Shown piece by piece: positions 1 to 6,919 of a DNA stretch of 64,000 bases (position 1 is the first letter of the stretch; every line of letters starts with the position of its first letter). The notes under the pieces are model-generated. The model saw only the letters and a list, made by a program, of their open reading frames with translations, was not told the origin of the DNA and made no database searches. The position numbers and the translations under genes are program-made. Source of the stretch: Roseateles violae (GTDB lineage Bacteria; Pseudomonadota; Gammaproteobacteria; Burkholderiales; Burkholderiaceae_C). The DNA is taken from assembly GCF_030410485.1 (NCBI RefSeq), contig NZ_JAUHHC010000003.1, positions 124,001 to 188,000 of the forward strand, read 5' to 3'.

Positions 1-225
1 CGGCTTGTCGGTCACCTCGCGGATGCGGCGGATCACGTCCTGGGCCATCACCGGCGTCGCCTGCGTATCGATCACCATCACCGCGTCGTCGCCGACGACG
101 ATGCCGGTGTTCGGGTCGCCCTCGGCCGTGTAGGCCCAGGCATGCTCGGAGAGCTTGTCAAAGCTGACCTTCTTCACTTCCAGATCGGCTTGCGAGGCAA
201 AGGTCTTGGTCGGGGCTTGGCTCAT
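1..225 (-). CDS. MBL-fold metallo-hydrolase (partial, N-terminus only)
   Basis: Only the first 75 codons are in the window; the gene runs off the left edge. The visible part starts with MSQAPTKTF and contains the pattern HAWAYTAEGDPNTGIVVGDD followed by a VMVIDTQAT stretch. That is the beta-strand pair which opens metallo-beta-lactamase-fold hydrolases of the SoxH / quinoprotein-relay type. The HxHxDH metal motif would lie beyond the edge, so neither metal binding nor substrate can be judged. The gene is divergent from the IclR regulator across an 86-bp AT-rich gap, so the regulator may control it; this is inference from position. Fold fairly sure, role unknown. Confidence 0.7.
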   Translation of the reverse strand, partial: MSQAPTKTFASQADLEVKKVSFDKLSEHAWAYTAEGDPNTGIVVGDDAVMVIDTQATPVMAQDVIRRIREVTDKP

Positions 226-311
226 GGCGGGCTCGATGAACGACAGGGCATTGAAATTTAGTTAAAACGAATCAGTTTGTCTATATCTAATTTTTGACCC
301 ATACTTCCGGC
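226..311. promoter_or_regulatory. Divergent AT-rich promoter region, MBL hydrolase / IclR regulator
   Basis: This gap is far richer in A+T than the flanking genes. Toward the hydrolase (minus strand) a TAGACA-like -35 and a TAAATT-like -10 are 17 bp apart. A short inverted repeat AAAC-N6-GTTT (265-268 / 275-278) lies inside that spacer and could be part of the IclR operator. The hexamer matches are imperfect, so this is a candidate only. Confidence 0.35.
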
Positions 312-1091
312 ATGGAAGAAGAACAGGAGCGGGGCCCGCGGGGCATCCAGAGCATCGAGGTCGGGGGTCAGCTGCTGCTGGCCCTGGCCCACCAGGGCCG
401 GCCGCTGGCGCTGAAGGACCTGGCCCGCGCCGCCGAGATGCCGCCGGCCAAGGCCCATCCCTATCTGGTCAGCTTCATCAAGCTGGGCCTGGTCGAGCAG
501 GAAGCGGCGAGCGGCCGCTACGGCCTCGGGCCGCTGGCGCTGCAGCTGGGCCTGATCAGCCTGCAGCAGTACGAGCCGGTGCGGCTGGCGACGCCGCGCA
601 TCGAGGAACTGGCGGCCGAGCTGGGCCACACGATGGCGATCGCCGTCTGGGGCAATCGCGGGCCAACCATCGTGCGCGTCGCCGAGGCGCCCAGCCCCGT
701 CCACATCAGCATGCGCCACGGCACGGTGATGAGCCTGCGCGGCACGGCCTCGGGCCGCCTGTTCGCCGCCTATCTGCCGGCCGATGTGGTGGCTGCGGCC
801 TTTGCCGCCGAGGCGGCGCTGGATCCGGCGGCCCTGCCCCGGGACGCCGAGCTCGACGCCTGGCTGGCCGAGGTACGGCGGACCGGCATCGCCAGCGCGC
901 GCGATGGTGCGGTGGTCGGCGTCAGCGCCTGGGCGGCGCCGGTCTTCGACGATCGCGGCCGCATCGTGCTGAGCCTGACCGCGATCGGCCCCAGCGGCAG
1001 CTTCGACCTGGACCCGACGGGGCAGATGGCCACGGCGCTGCGCCGTGCCGGAGAGGACTTGTCGCGCCAGCTCGGCTGGCGACAGGACTAG
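312..1091 (+). CDS. IclR-family transcriptional regulator
   Basis: A 259-residue DNA-binding regulator. The first ~75 residues form the winged helix (SIEVGGQLLLAL, then KDLARAAEMPPAKAHPYLVSFIKLGLV); the rest is the IclR effector domain (RIEELAAELGHTMAIAVWGN, and a RLFAAYL segment typical of the family). Length agrees with the family (about 250-270). I chose the ATG at 312; an in-frame TTG at 294 would add MTHTSG but lies in the AT-rich promoter. No strong ribosome binding site precedes either. It probably controls the divergent hydrolase and itself. Other IclR members control aromatic degradation (PcaR, PcaU), and a pca-type fusion gene lies 1 kb away, but nothing in the sequence ties them together. 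Confidence 0.88.
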   Translation: MEEEQERGPRGIQSIEVGGQLLLALAHQGRPLALKDLARAAEMPPAKAHPYLVSFIKLGLVEQEAASGRYGLGPLALQLGLISLQQYEPVRLATPRIEELAAELGHTMAIAVWGNRGPTIVRVAEAPSPVHISMRHGTVMSLRGTASGRLFAAYLPADVVAAAFAAEAALDPAALPRDAELDAWLAEVRRTGIASARDGAVVGVSAWAAPVFDDRGRIVLSLTAIGPSGSFDLDPTGQMATALRRAGEDLSRQLGWRQD

Positions 1092-1100
1092 GACTGCGCC

Positions 1101-1772
1101 TTACTGGCGCAGCTTGGCCAGCATCGCGGCCTCTTCCTCGGCGCCGTAGAAATACGGGTAGAGCGAGCGCGTCGGCACGCCGCGTTCGGCCGTGCCGCCC
1201 AGGCGCGCGATCTCTTCGCGGGCATGGTGCAGGTCCAGGCTCAGCAGCACGGCCGGGGCGTTGACGCGCGGATTCAGCCGCGCCTCGGACAGCAGCTGGA
1301 AGCCCAGCATGCGGCGGTAGAAGGCCACATGGCGCGGGTTGACCTCGATCACCAGCAGCTCGCAGCCGGCCAGCCGGTGCGCATGCAGATAGGCCAGATG
1401 GAACAGCCGCGCCAGCACATGCTTGTTGTCGGCCGCATCCTCGTCAACGGCCAGGCGGCCGAACTCGCAGATCGTCAGCCCGCTGGCGCGCAAGCGGCTC
1501 AGCTCCTCGCTGAAGATCGCATCGGCGGCCAGACCCCGCTCGGAGGCGAAGCGCACCGCGATCGTGCCGACCGTGCGCTCGCCCTCGAAGGCCGAGCAGA
1601 CGGTCAGCGCGTCCTCGCTATAGGCGCTCAGCTGCGTCGTCGCATAGCCGCGGCCGGCATAGCGCCGGGCGACCAGACGTTGAGCATGAGGGAGATGATG
1701 GGCTGCGGCGGTGCGAATCGCCAGATCGGCATGAGCATGCTGCTGCGCTTCGCGCATGACGTCGAAAACCAT
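1101..1772 (-). CDS. FeeM-like N-acyl amino acid synthase (GNAT-fold)
   Basis: A 223-residue protein resembling the catalytic core of FeeM-type N-acyl amino acid synthases, which join an acyl chain from acyl carrier protein to an amino acid. Visible signs are the early VARRYAGRGY segment, the TVGTIAVRF strand followed by GLAADAIFSEEL, the CEFGRLAVD strand that opens the acyl-binding half, and ELLVIEVNPRHVAFYRRMLGFQ, which is the GNAT-type helix-strand near the C-terminus. No signal peptide. It is a single gene behind an AT-rich leader holding a palindrome at 1846-1860. It could instead be a protein acetyltransferase; the FeeM assignment rests on remembered family pattern, and product identity is not predictable. 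Confidence 0.65.
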   Translation of the reverse strand: MVFDVMREAQQHAHADLAIRTAAAHHLPHAQRLVARRYAGRGYATTQLSAYSEDALTVCSAFEGERTVGTIAVRFASERGLAADAIFSEELSRLRASGLTICEFGRLAVDEDAADNKHVLARLFHLAYLHAHRLAGCELLVIEVNPRHVAFYRRMLGFQLLSEARLNPRVNAPAVLLSLDLHHAREEIARLGGTAERGVPTRSLYPYFYGAEEEAAMLAKLRQ

Positions 1773-1845
1773 GGATATCCGCCCACCTATTTATGAACCA
1801 AGTCATATGACGACTCGGAATGACGCTCAGTCTAATGAGGGCGAT

Positions 1846-1860
1846 CGTGAAAAATTCACG
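1846..1860. promoter_or_regulatory. 15-bp perfect palindrome upstream of the FeeM-like gene (candidate operator)
   Basis: CGTGAA-AAA-TTCACG lies 74 bp upstream of the FeeM-like start codon in a 130-bp AT-rich gap. Half-sites GTGA and TCAC are 5 bp apart, one less than a CRP site. It is short for a terminator and has no T-tract, so an operator is more likely. It lies in the gap that also follows the end of the pca fusion gene. Confidence 0.4.
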
Positions 1861-1902
1861 TTAATACATGGCCATACATCTGATTCCCTAGCTTACAGGT
1901 CG

Positions 1903-3153
1903 CTATTTCGTCGCTTCGACGACAAAGTCCCGCAATAGAGCGACAAGGGTTTCCCGCTGCTCGAACACGCTCAGATGGGCCGAGTCGGGCAAGACCTGGA
2001 ACCGCGAATCGGCGATCCGGTCGGCGATCGCCTGGCCCATCGCCGGCGTCGCGCCGGCATCGAGCGCGCCCGACACGACCAGGGTCGGCAGGCGCAGCGC
2101 GGCCAGCCGCGGCAGGTAGTCGACGTCGCGCGCTGCCGCGCAAGCGGCCGCATAGGCTGCGGGATCCTGGGCCAGCAGGCGCTGGCGCAGCGCCGCCACC
2201 ACGGCCGGCTCGGCGGCGCGGAAATCGGCGCCCAGCCAGCGCTCAAGGATGCCGTCGACGACGGCCGCCATGCCGCCGGCCCGCACCCTGGCGATGCGCT
2301 CGTCGAAGCCCCGGCGGGTGGCCGCCGGGTAGTCGGCCGTCGTGTGCGCCAGCACCAGCGCGCGCAGCAGCTGCGGATGCTCGAGCGCCAGCCCCTGCCC
2401 GACCATGCCGCCCAGCGACAGGCCGACAAACACGACCGGCCCGCGGCCCCATTCGCGGATCAGCCGGGCCGCATCGTCGACCAGTTGCTCCAGCGTGTAG
2501 GGCCCGGGCGGGCGGGCCGACTCGCCATGGCCGCGCTGGTCGTAGCGCAGGGTCGGGTGGCCGGCGGCGGCGAACTCGGCAGCGATCTCATCCCACAGAT
2601 GCAGATCCAGGCCCAGCGCATGGCTGAACACCATGGGCGCGCGCTCACCGCCATCGCCCTGTAGCAGCAGGCGCAGCTGCGGCTGGCTGAAGGTGTATTG
2701 AAGGCGCGGCCGCGCGGCGCGGCTCAGCGGCTGGGCCGGCAGGGCGAGGCCCTCCTCCTGCAGGATCTTGCCGGCAATCTTGAAGGCGGTATTGGCGGCC
2801 GGCACGCCGCAGTAGATCGCACCCTGCAGCAGGGTCTCCTGGATCTTGGCCGGCGGCACGCCGCCGCGGAGCGCCGCGCGACAGTGCAGCTCGAACTCCT
2901 CCCAGCGCGCCATGCCCATGGTCATGCCCAGCACCAGCAGGCGGCGCGTTTCCTTGTCCAGGCCCGGCCGGCCCCAGATCTCGTGCCAGGCGTAGCGGGT
3001 GATCAGTTCCTGGAAATCGGCATTGAAGCCGTTGGCGCCCTCGGTCGAGCGACGTACCCAGTCCTCGCCGAGCATCGCCCGGCGATTCGCCAGGCCGCGC
3101 TCGAAATCGTCGCTGCGCCGGTCGGGCTGTGAACCATGGTCTTGATCGGCCAT
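1903..3153 (-). CDS. PcaC-PcaD fusion: 4-carboxymuconolactone decarboxylase / 3-oxoadipate enol-lactonase
   Basis: A 416-residue bifunctional enzyme predicted to do two successive steps of the protocatechuate branch of the beta-ketoadipate pathway. Residues ~15-130 are the decarboxylase domain (FQELITRYAWHEIWGRPGL; GAIYCGVPAANTAFKIA). Residues ~150-416 are an alpha/beta hydrolase with RYDQRGHGES, nucleophile elbow GLSLGG and the late histidine in DSAHLS. The order is PcaC then PcaD; the known actinobacterial fusion PcaL has the opposite order. A good AAGGAG sits about 10 bases before the ATG. No other pca gene is in the window, so the gene is detached from its pathway. It could act on a related substrate, but both domains look intact. 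Confidence 0.85.
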   Translation of the reverse strand: MADQDHGSQPDRRSDDFERGLANRRAMLGEDWVRRSTEGANGFNADFQELITRYAWHEIWGRPGLDKETRRLLVLGMTMGMARWEEFELHCRAALRGGVPPAKIQETLLQGAIYCGVPAANTAFKIAGKILQEEGLALPAQPLSRAARPRLQYTFSQPQLRLLLQGDGGERAPMVFSHALGLDLHLWDEIAAEFAAAGHPTLRYDQRGHGESARPPGPYTLEQLVDDAARLIREWGRGPVVFVGLSLGGMVGQGLALEHPQLLRALVLAHTTADYPAATRRGFDERIARVRAGGMAAVVDGILERWLGADFRAAEPAVVAALRQRLLAQDPAAYAAACAAARDVDYLPRLAALRLPTLVVSGALDAGATPAMGQAIADRIADSRFQVLPDSAHLSVFEQRETLVALLRDFVVEATK

Positions 3154-3263
3154 CGCTGCTGCTCCTTGCTGAGCGCCGCCAGTGCGGTGCTGGCGGACAT
3201 CCTAAGCGGAGCAGACGGCGGGCCGGCCCGGCGCCAGGACGGCGCCGGGTTGCCACCACGCGA

Positions 3264-4037
3264 TCAGGCCGCGTCGTTGGCGGCCGCGCCGTTGCCGGCG
3301 GCGGCGCCGTGCTTGGAGGCCAGGCGGCTCATATTGCCCAGCGAGACGCGGTGCATCTCCAGCAGCGCCAGCAGGCCATTGCGGAACAGCTGCACGACCT
3401 TGTCGTCGGCCAGCTCGGCCAGCTTCTTCTCGTCCAGCGCCATGAAGCCCTCGACCTCGAGCTTCTCGCCATTCGGCAGGGTCGCGTCGAAGCGCATGTC
3501 CTGCAGCAGCTCCAGCTCGACCAGCTGGGCGCAGATCAGGCGGGTGCGCTCGGCCTCCTGCTCGAAGTTCTCGAGGAAAGTCTTGGCATTGACCAGGAAT
3601 TCGGTCGGCTGGCCGTCGGCGGCAAACAGCGAGACGCCCTCGGTCTCCGAGAAGCCGGGCCACTGCTCGTCGTAGCAGACGGCGATCTGGTCGCCCTGCT
3701 CCAGGCGCGCCATCATGAAGGGGTAGCGGCGCACATAGGCCGGCACATAGTTGCCGGTCCACTTGTCGCCCTCGACGAACAGATTGGAGCCGGCCTTCAG
3801 GCCCATCACCGCCAGCGGCGCGACCGCCTGCTTGGAGCCGTCGGTCGGCACTTCGCCGACGCGCACGAACACGATCGGGTATTCCTTGCAGGCCTCGGCG
3901 AACTCGACCGCGGTCAGGAACAGGGAGTTCTGGTCGGCGACGCGCGGCACGATGGCCAGATCGGTCTTCAGTCGCAGATTCTTGTGGACGACGCGATCCA
4001 GCGGGATCAGATTGCCGTACAGCGGGGGCTTGCTCAT
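3264..4037 (-). CDS. SapC family protein
   Basis: A 257-residue protein of the SapC family. The family is named after an S-layer-associated protein of Campylobacter, and its biochemical role is unknown. The typical opening MSKPPLYGNLIPLDRVVHKN is present, as are AIVPRVADQN, an EFAEACKEYPIVFVRVG block and RRYPFMMA. No signal peptide or membrane segment is seen. Its start overlaps the stop of the upstream CNNM/CorC-type gene by 4 bases (ATGA), so the two are probably translationally coupled. The tail is rich in Ala, Gly and Asn and looks disordered. Confidence 0.85.
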   Translation of the reverse strand: MSKPPLYGNLIPLDRVVHKNLRLKTDLAIVPRVADQNSLFLTAVEFAEACKEYPIVFVRVGEVPTDGSKQAVAPLAVMGLKAGSNLFVEGDKWTGNYVPAYVRRYPFMMARLEQGDQIAVCYDEQWPGFSETEGVSLFAADGQPTEFLVNAKTFLENFEQEAERTRLICAQLVELELLQDMRFDATLPNGEKLEVEGFMALDEKKLAELADDKVVQLFRNGLLALLEMHRVSLGNMSRLASKHGAAAGNGAAANDAA

Positions 4038-5338
4038 TTCACTTCATCCTCATCAATCGCCAGTCGGCTGACCAGCACCTTGTCTACACGCTTGCCATCG
4101 AGGTCGACGACCTCGAACCTCCAAGCATTCCACTCCACCACATCGGCCGTGCGCGGCAAGCGCCCCAGCAGCAGCATGATCATGCCGGCCAGGGTGTTGT
4201 AGCGCCCACGATCCTCCTCGGGCAGTTCCTTCAGCTCCAGGCGGTCCTTCAGCTCGGGCACCGGGATCAGGCCGTCCAGCAGCCAGCTCCCGTCCTCGCG
4301 TTGCACCGCCCAGGCATCGCCATCGCTGGGCGCATTGAATTCGCCCGCGATCGCTTCCAATACATCGCGCACCGAAATCACACCCTGCACCTCGCCGTAC
4401 TCATCGACGACGAAGACCAGCGGCGCGTCGGAGACGCGGAAATGCTCCAGCAGCTCCATGCCCGACAGCGTCTCGGGCACGAACACCGGCGCCTCCAGGC
4501 CCTCGGCCAGCGACAGCGGCTGGCCGCCCAGCGCGCGCTGCAGCAGCGCTTGCGCCGAGACTACGCCCAGCACATCGTCCAGGCCGCCGCGGCAGACCGG
4601 ATAGCGGCTGTAGCCATGCGCCTGCAGCACGGCCAGCACCTGCTCGGCGGTGTCGTCGACATCGAACCAGGCGATCTCGGCGCGCGGAATCATCATCGAG
4701 CCGATCTGCCGCTCGTCGAGGCGGAACACATTGCGCACCATCTGGTGCTCATGCTCCTCGATCACGCCGGCGTCCAGGCCCTCCTCCAGGCTGGCGGCGA
4801 TCTCCTCCTCGGTGACGCCGCGCTGCGCGCGGTCGCGCAGGCCCAAGAGGCGCAAGGTCGTCTCGGTCGCGAAGCTGAGCGACTTGACCAGCGGCCGCGC
4901 GACCAGGGACAGGAATTCCATCGGCGGCGCCACCAGGCGCGCCACCGTCTCCGGAAAGATCTGGCCGACGCGCTTGGGCACCAGCTCGCCGAACACGATG
5001 GTCAGCACGGTGACGATGAAGACCACCAGGCCGGTCGCCACATACTCGGCCATCTTGCTGCCGAGGCCGAATGTCGCGATCAGCCAGTGCGAGAGCGGAC
5101 CCGAGAAGGCGGCATCGCCGACGATGCCGTTCAGCACGCCGATCGAGGTGATGCCGATCTGCACCGTCGAGAGGAATTTGGTCGGGTTCTCGTGCAGGTC
5201 CAGCGCGGCCTGGGCGCCGGACTCGTCGCCTTCCACCATCACCTGCAGTCGCGCCTTGCGGCTGGCCGTCAAGGCCATTTCCGACATGGCAAACAAGCCG
5301 TTGAGCAGAATGAGCAGGAGAACGAGGGCGGTATCCAT
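4034..5338 (-). CDS. Hemolysin-family / CNNM-CorC type membrane protein with CBS domains
   Basis: About 434 residues in the order: DUF21/CNNM transmembrane domain (residues ~1-190, starting MDTALVLLLILLNGLFAMSEM, then STVQIGITSIGVLNGIVGD and FGELVPKRVG), paired CBS domains (~210-335, MIPRAEIAWFDVDD and VISVRDVLEAIAGEF), and a CorC_HlyC domain (~350-430). Such proteins sit in the inner membrane and are linked to Mg2+/Co2+ transport or tolerance; the name hemolysin is historical. The ATG at 5338 puts the membrane helix at the N-terminus; an in-frame GTG at 5350 adds four residues. It is coupled to the SapC gene by an ATGA overlap. Confidence 0.88.
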   Translation of the reverse strand: MDTALVLLLILLNGLFAMSEMALTASRKARLQVMVEGDESGAQAALDLHENPTKFLSTVQIGITSIGVLNGIVGDAAFSGPLSHWLIATFGLGSKMAEYVATGLVVFIVTVLTIVFGELVPKRVGQIFPETVARLVAPPMEFLSLVARPLVKSLSFATETTLRLLGLRDRAQRGVTEEEIAASLEEGLDAGVIEEHEHQMVRNVFRLDERQIGSMMIPRAEIAWFDVDDTAEQVLAVLQAHGYSRYPVCRGGLDDVLGVVSAQALLQRALGGQPLSLAEGLEAPVFVPETLSGMELLEHFRVSDAPLVFVVDEYGEVQGVISVRDVLEAIAGEFNAPSDGDAWAVQREDGSWLLDGLIPVPELKDRLELKELPEEDRGRYNTLAGMIMLLLGRLPRTADVVEWNAWRFEVVDLDGKRVDKVLVSRLAIDEDEVK

Positions 5339-5441
5339 TGAGTGCGCCACGCCAGGGTTTACCCGGGTCGGCGCAGGCAGAAAAGCAAGAGGGCGCTAGC
5401 GTAGCAGAAGGTCCGCGCCCTTCAGACAGCACAATCCCGGT

Positions 5442-6266
5442 ATGAATTACCTGATCGGCGACGTCCAGGGCTGCTGTGACGCATTGCAGCGCCTGCTGGA
5501 AAAAATCGACTTCTCGCCCTCACGCGACCGCCTCTATCTGCTGGGCGATCTGGTCAACCGCGGACCGGCCTCGCTGGCGACCTTGCGCCTGCTCAGCAGC
5601 CTGGGCGAGGCCGCCACCTGCCTGCTGGGCAACCACGATCTGCATCTGCTGGCCGCCGCGCACGAGCTGCGCGCCACCCATCCCAGCGACACGGTGGCCG
5701 ATATCCTCGCCGCGCCCGACCGCGAGGCGCTGCTGGCCTGGCTGCGCCGGCAGCGCATGGCCGTGCATGAGCAGGGCTGGTTGATGGTGCATGCCGGCGT
5801 CGTGCCGCAGTGGGATCTGGCCCAGACCCTGGCCCTGGCCGGCGAGGTCGAGGCGGTGCTGCGCGGCCCTGCCCTGCGTGACTTCCTGGAGCAGATGTAC
5901 GGCAACGAGCCGGCCCAATGGCGGGACGATCTGGACGGCATCGAGCGCCTGCGCTTCGTCGTCAATGTGCTGACCCGGCTGCGCTTTTGCGATGCCCAGG
6001 GCCGCATGGACTTCAAGACCAAGGACGGCGCCGCCCATGCGCCGGCCGGCTTCATGCCCTGGTTCGAAGTGCCCGGCCGCCGCACCGCCGGCCAGCGCAT
6101 CGCCTTCGGCCATTGGTCGACGCTGGGCCTGTTCGAGCGCGAGAAGTTGCTCGGCCTGGACACCGGCTGCGTCTGGGGCGGCCGCTTGAGCGCGATGCGC
6201 ATCGATGGCGAACGCCGCGAGCTGATCCAGGTCGACTGCGAGCAGGCGCAGCGGCCGGGCGGCTAG
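5442..6266 (+). CDS. apaH: Symmetrical bis(5'-nucleosyl)-tetraphosphatase ApaH
   Basis: A 274-residue cytoplasmic enzyme that splits Ap4A into two ADP. The calcineurin-type metallophosphoesterase motifs are intact: GDVQGC near residue 6, GDLVNRGP near residue 35, LGNHDLH near residue 64, and MVHAGV near residue 115. Length fits ApaH (about 270-280). It stands alone on the plus strand, divergent from the CNNM-type gene over a 103-bp gap with no clear promoter. The stop codon TAG is also the start of a TAGAAT hexamer that looks like the -10 box of the following tRNA gene. Confidence 0.97.
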   Translation: MNYLIGDVQGCCDALQRLLEKIDFSPSRDRLYLLGDLVNRGPASLATLRLLSSLGEAATCLLGNHDLHLLAAAHELRATHPSDTVADILAAPDREALLAWLRRQRMAVHEQGWLMVHAGVVPQWDLAQTLALAGEVEAVLRGPALRDFLEQMYGNEPAQWRDDLDGIERLRFVVNVLTRLRFCDAQGRMDFKTKDGAAHAPAGFMPWFEVPGRRTAGQRIAFGHWSTLGLFEREKLLGLDTGCVWGGRLSAMRIDGERRELIQVDCEQAQRPGG

Positions 6267-6269
6267 AAT
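6264..6269 (+). promoter_or_regulatory. -10 box of tRNA-Ser, overlapping the apaH stop codon
   Basis: TAGAAT matches the sigma-70 -10 consensus at five of six positions and lies 11 bp before the mature 5' end of the tRNA. Its first three bases are the apaH stop codon. No good -35 is visible 16-18 bp upstream. Confidence 0.5.
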
Positions 6270-6280
6270 CGCCATCCTTC

Positions 6281-6370
6281 GGAAGCGTGGGAGAGTGGTT
6301 TAATCCAGCGGTCTTGAAAACCGCCGAGGCCGCGAGGTCTCCGTGAGTTCGAATCTCACCGCTTCCGCCA
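6281..6370 (+). tRNA. tRNA-Ser(UGA)
   Basis: A 90-nt class II tRNA with a long variable arm. The acceptor stem GGAAGCG (6281-6287) pairs with CGCTTCC (6360-6366), followed by discriminator G and an encoded CCA (6368-6370). The anticodon stem GCGGT/ACCGC flanks a seven-base loop with anticodon TGA at 6315-6317. The T loop TTCGAAT is present. Confidence 0.97.
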
Positions 6371-6384
6371 TTACCGCTTCATCG

Positions 6385-6891
6385 ATGCTCGTCATCCAGG
6401 TCATCGAGATCCTCTGGACCAAGGCCAGCCGCGGCGCGCCGCTGTCGAATCTGCGCAGCCATCTGCCGCGCGCCTTCCCGATCGATCTGGCGGCGCTCGA
6501 TGATGACGACGCCCGCTGCCTGATCCAGCAGCACCGCATCGTCGAATGGGAGGGCTTCCGGCCCGTGCTGCACCAACGCGAGCAGCTGGCCGCGCCGCCG
6601 GGCAGCGTCGAGGCGCTGCGCATCACGGCGCTGAAGGGCGGTGTCTATGGCCTGGGCCTGCTCGGCACGCCGAAGTCGGGCCGACCGCTGCGCCATCCGG
6701 TGCCCGAGGCCTTCGAACTGCTGCCGGGCGAGTTCGCCTGCCTGAGCCTCAATGCGCGCCACACCTCGACGCGCGGCCAGCATTACCGCGAGACCATCTA
6801 CAACGTCGCTAGCGGCGATCCACCGCCGGCCGACCGCTTTCTGCGCGGCCCGCCCGAGCATCGCCTGGACCTGAAGGCCAATCTGTTCTGA
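6385..6891 (+). CDS. Hypothetical protein directly downstream of tRNA-Ser
   Basis: A 168-residue protein that I do not recognise. It begins MLVIQVIEILWTKASRG and has a basic-proline segment GTPKSGRPLRHPVPEAFELLPGEF, ending in a NARHTSTRGQHYRET stretch and DLKANLF. No signal peptide, membrane helix or metal motif is seen. The ATG at 6385 is only 14 bases after the tRNA CCA end and has no ribosome binding site, so translation would rely on a transcript processed from the tRNA. The frame stays open back into the tRNA, which cannot be coding. Third-position GC looks like that of real genes here. Confidence 0.6.
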   Translation: MLVIQVIEILWTKASRGAPLSNLRSHLPRAFPIDLAALDDDDARCLIQQHRIVEWEGFRPVLHQREQLAAPPGSVEALRITALKGGVYGLGLLGTPKSGRPLRHPVPEAFELLPGEFACLSLNARHTSTRGQHYRETIYNVASGDPPPADRFLRGPPEHRLDLKANLF

Positions 6892-6919
6892 ACCGGGCCG
6901 CCGCGAGCGGCGCTGCGCT

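Noticed and set aside
1846-1860. Palindrome read as a CRP site
   Set aside because: Half-sites GTGA and TCAC are 5 bp apart instead of 6.
6343-6384. Upstream start for the ORF after tRNA-Ser
   Set aside because: It would lie inside the T arm of the tRNA; the first ATG after the tRNA is at 6385.
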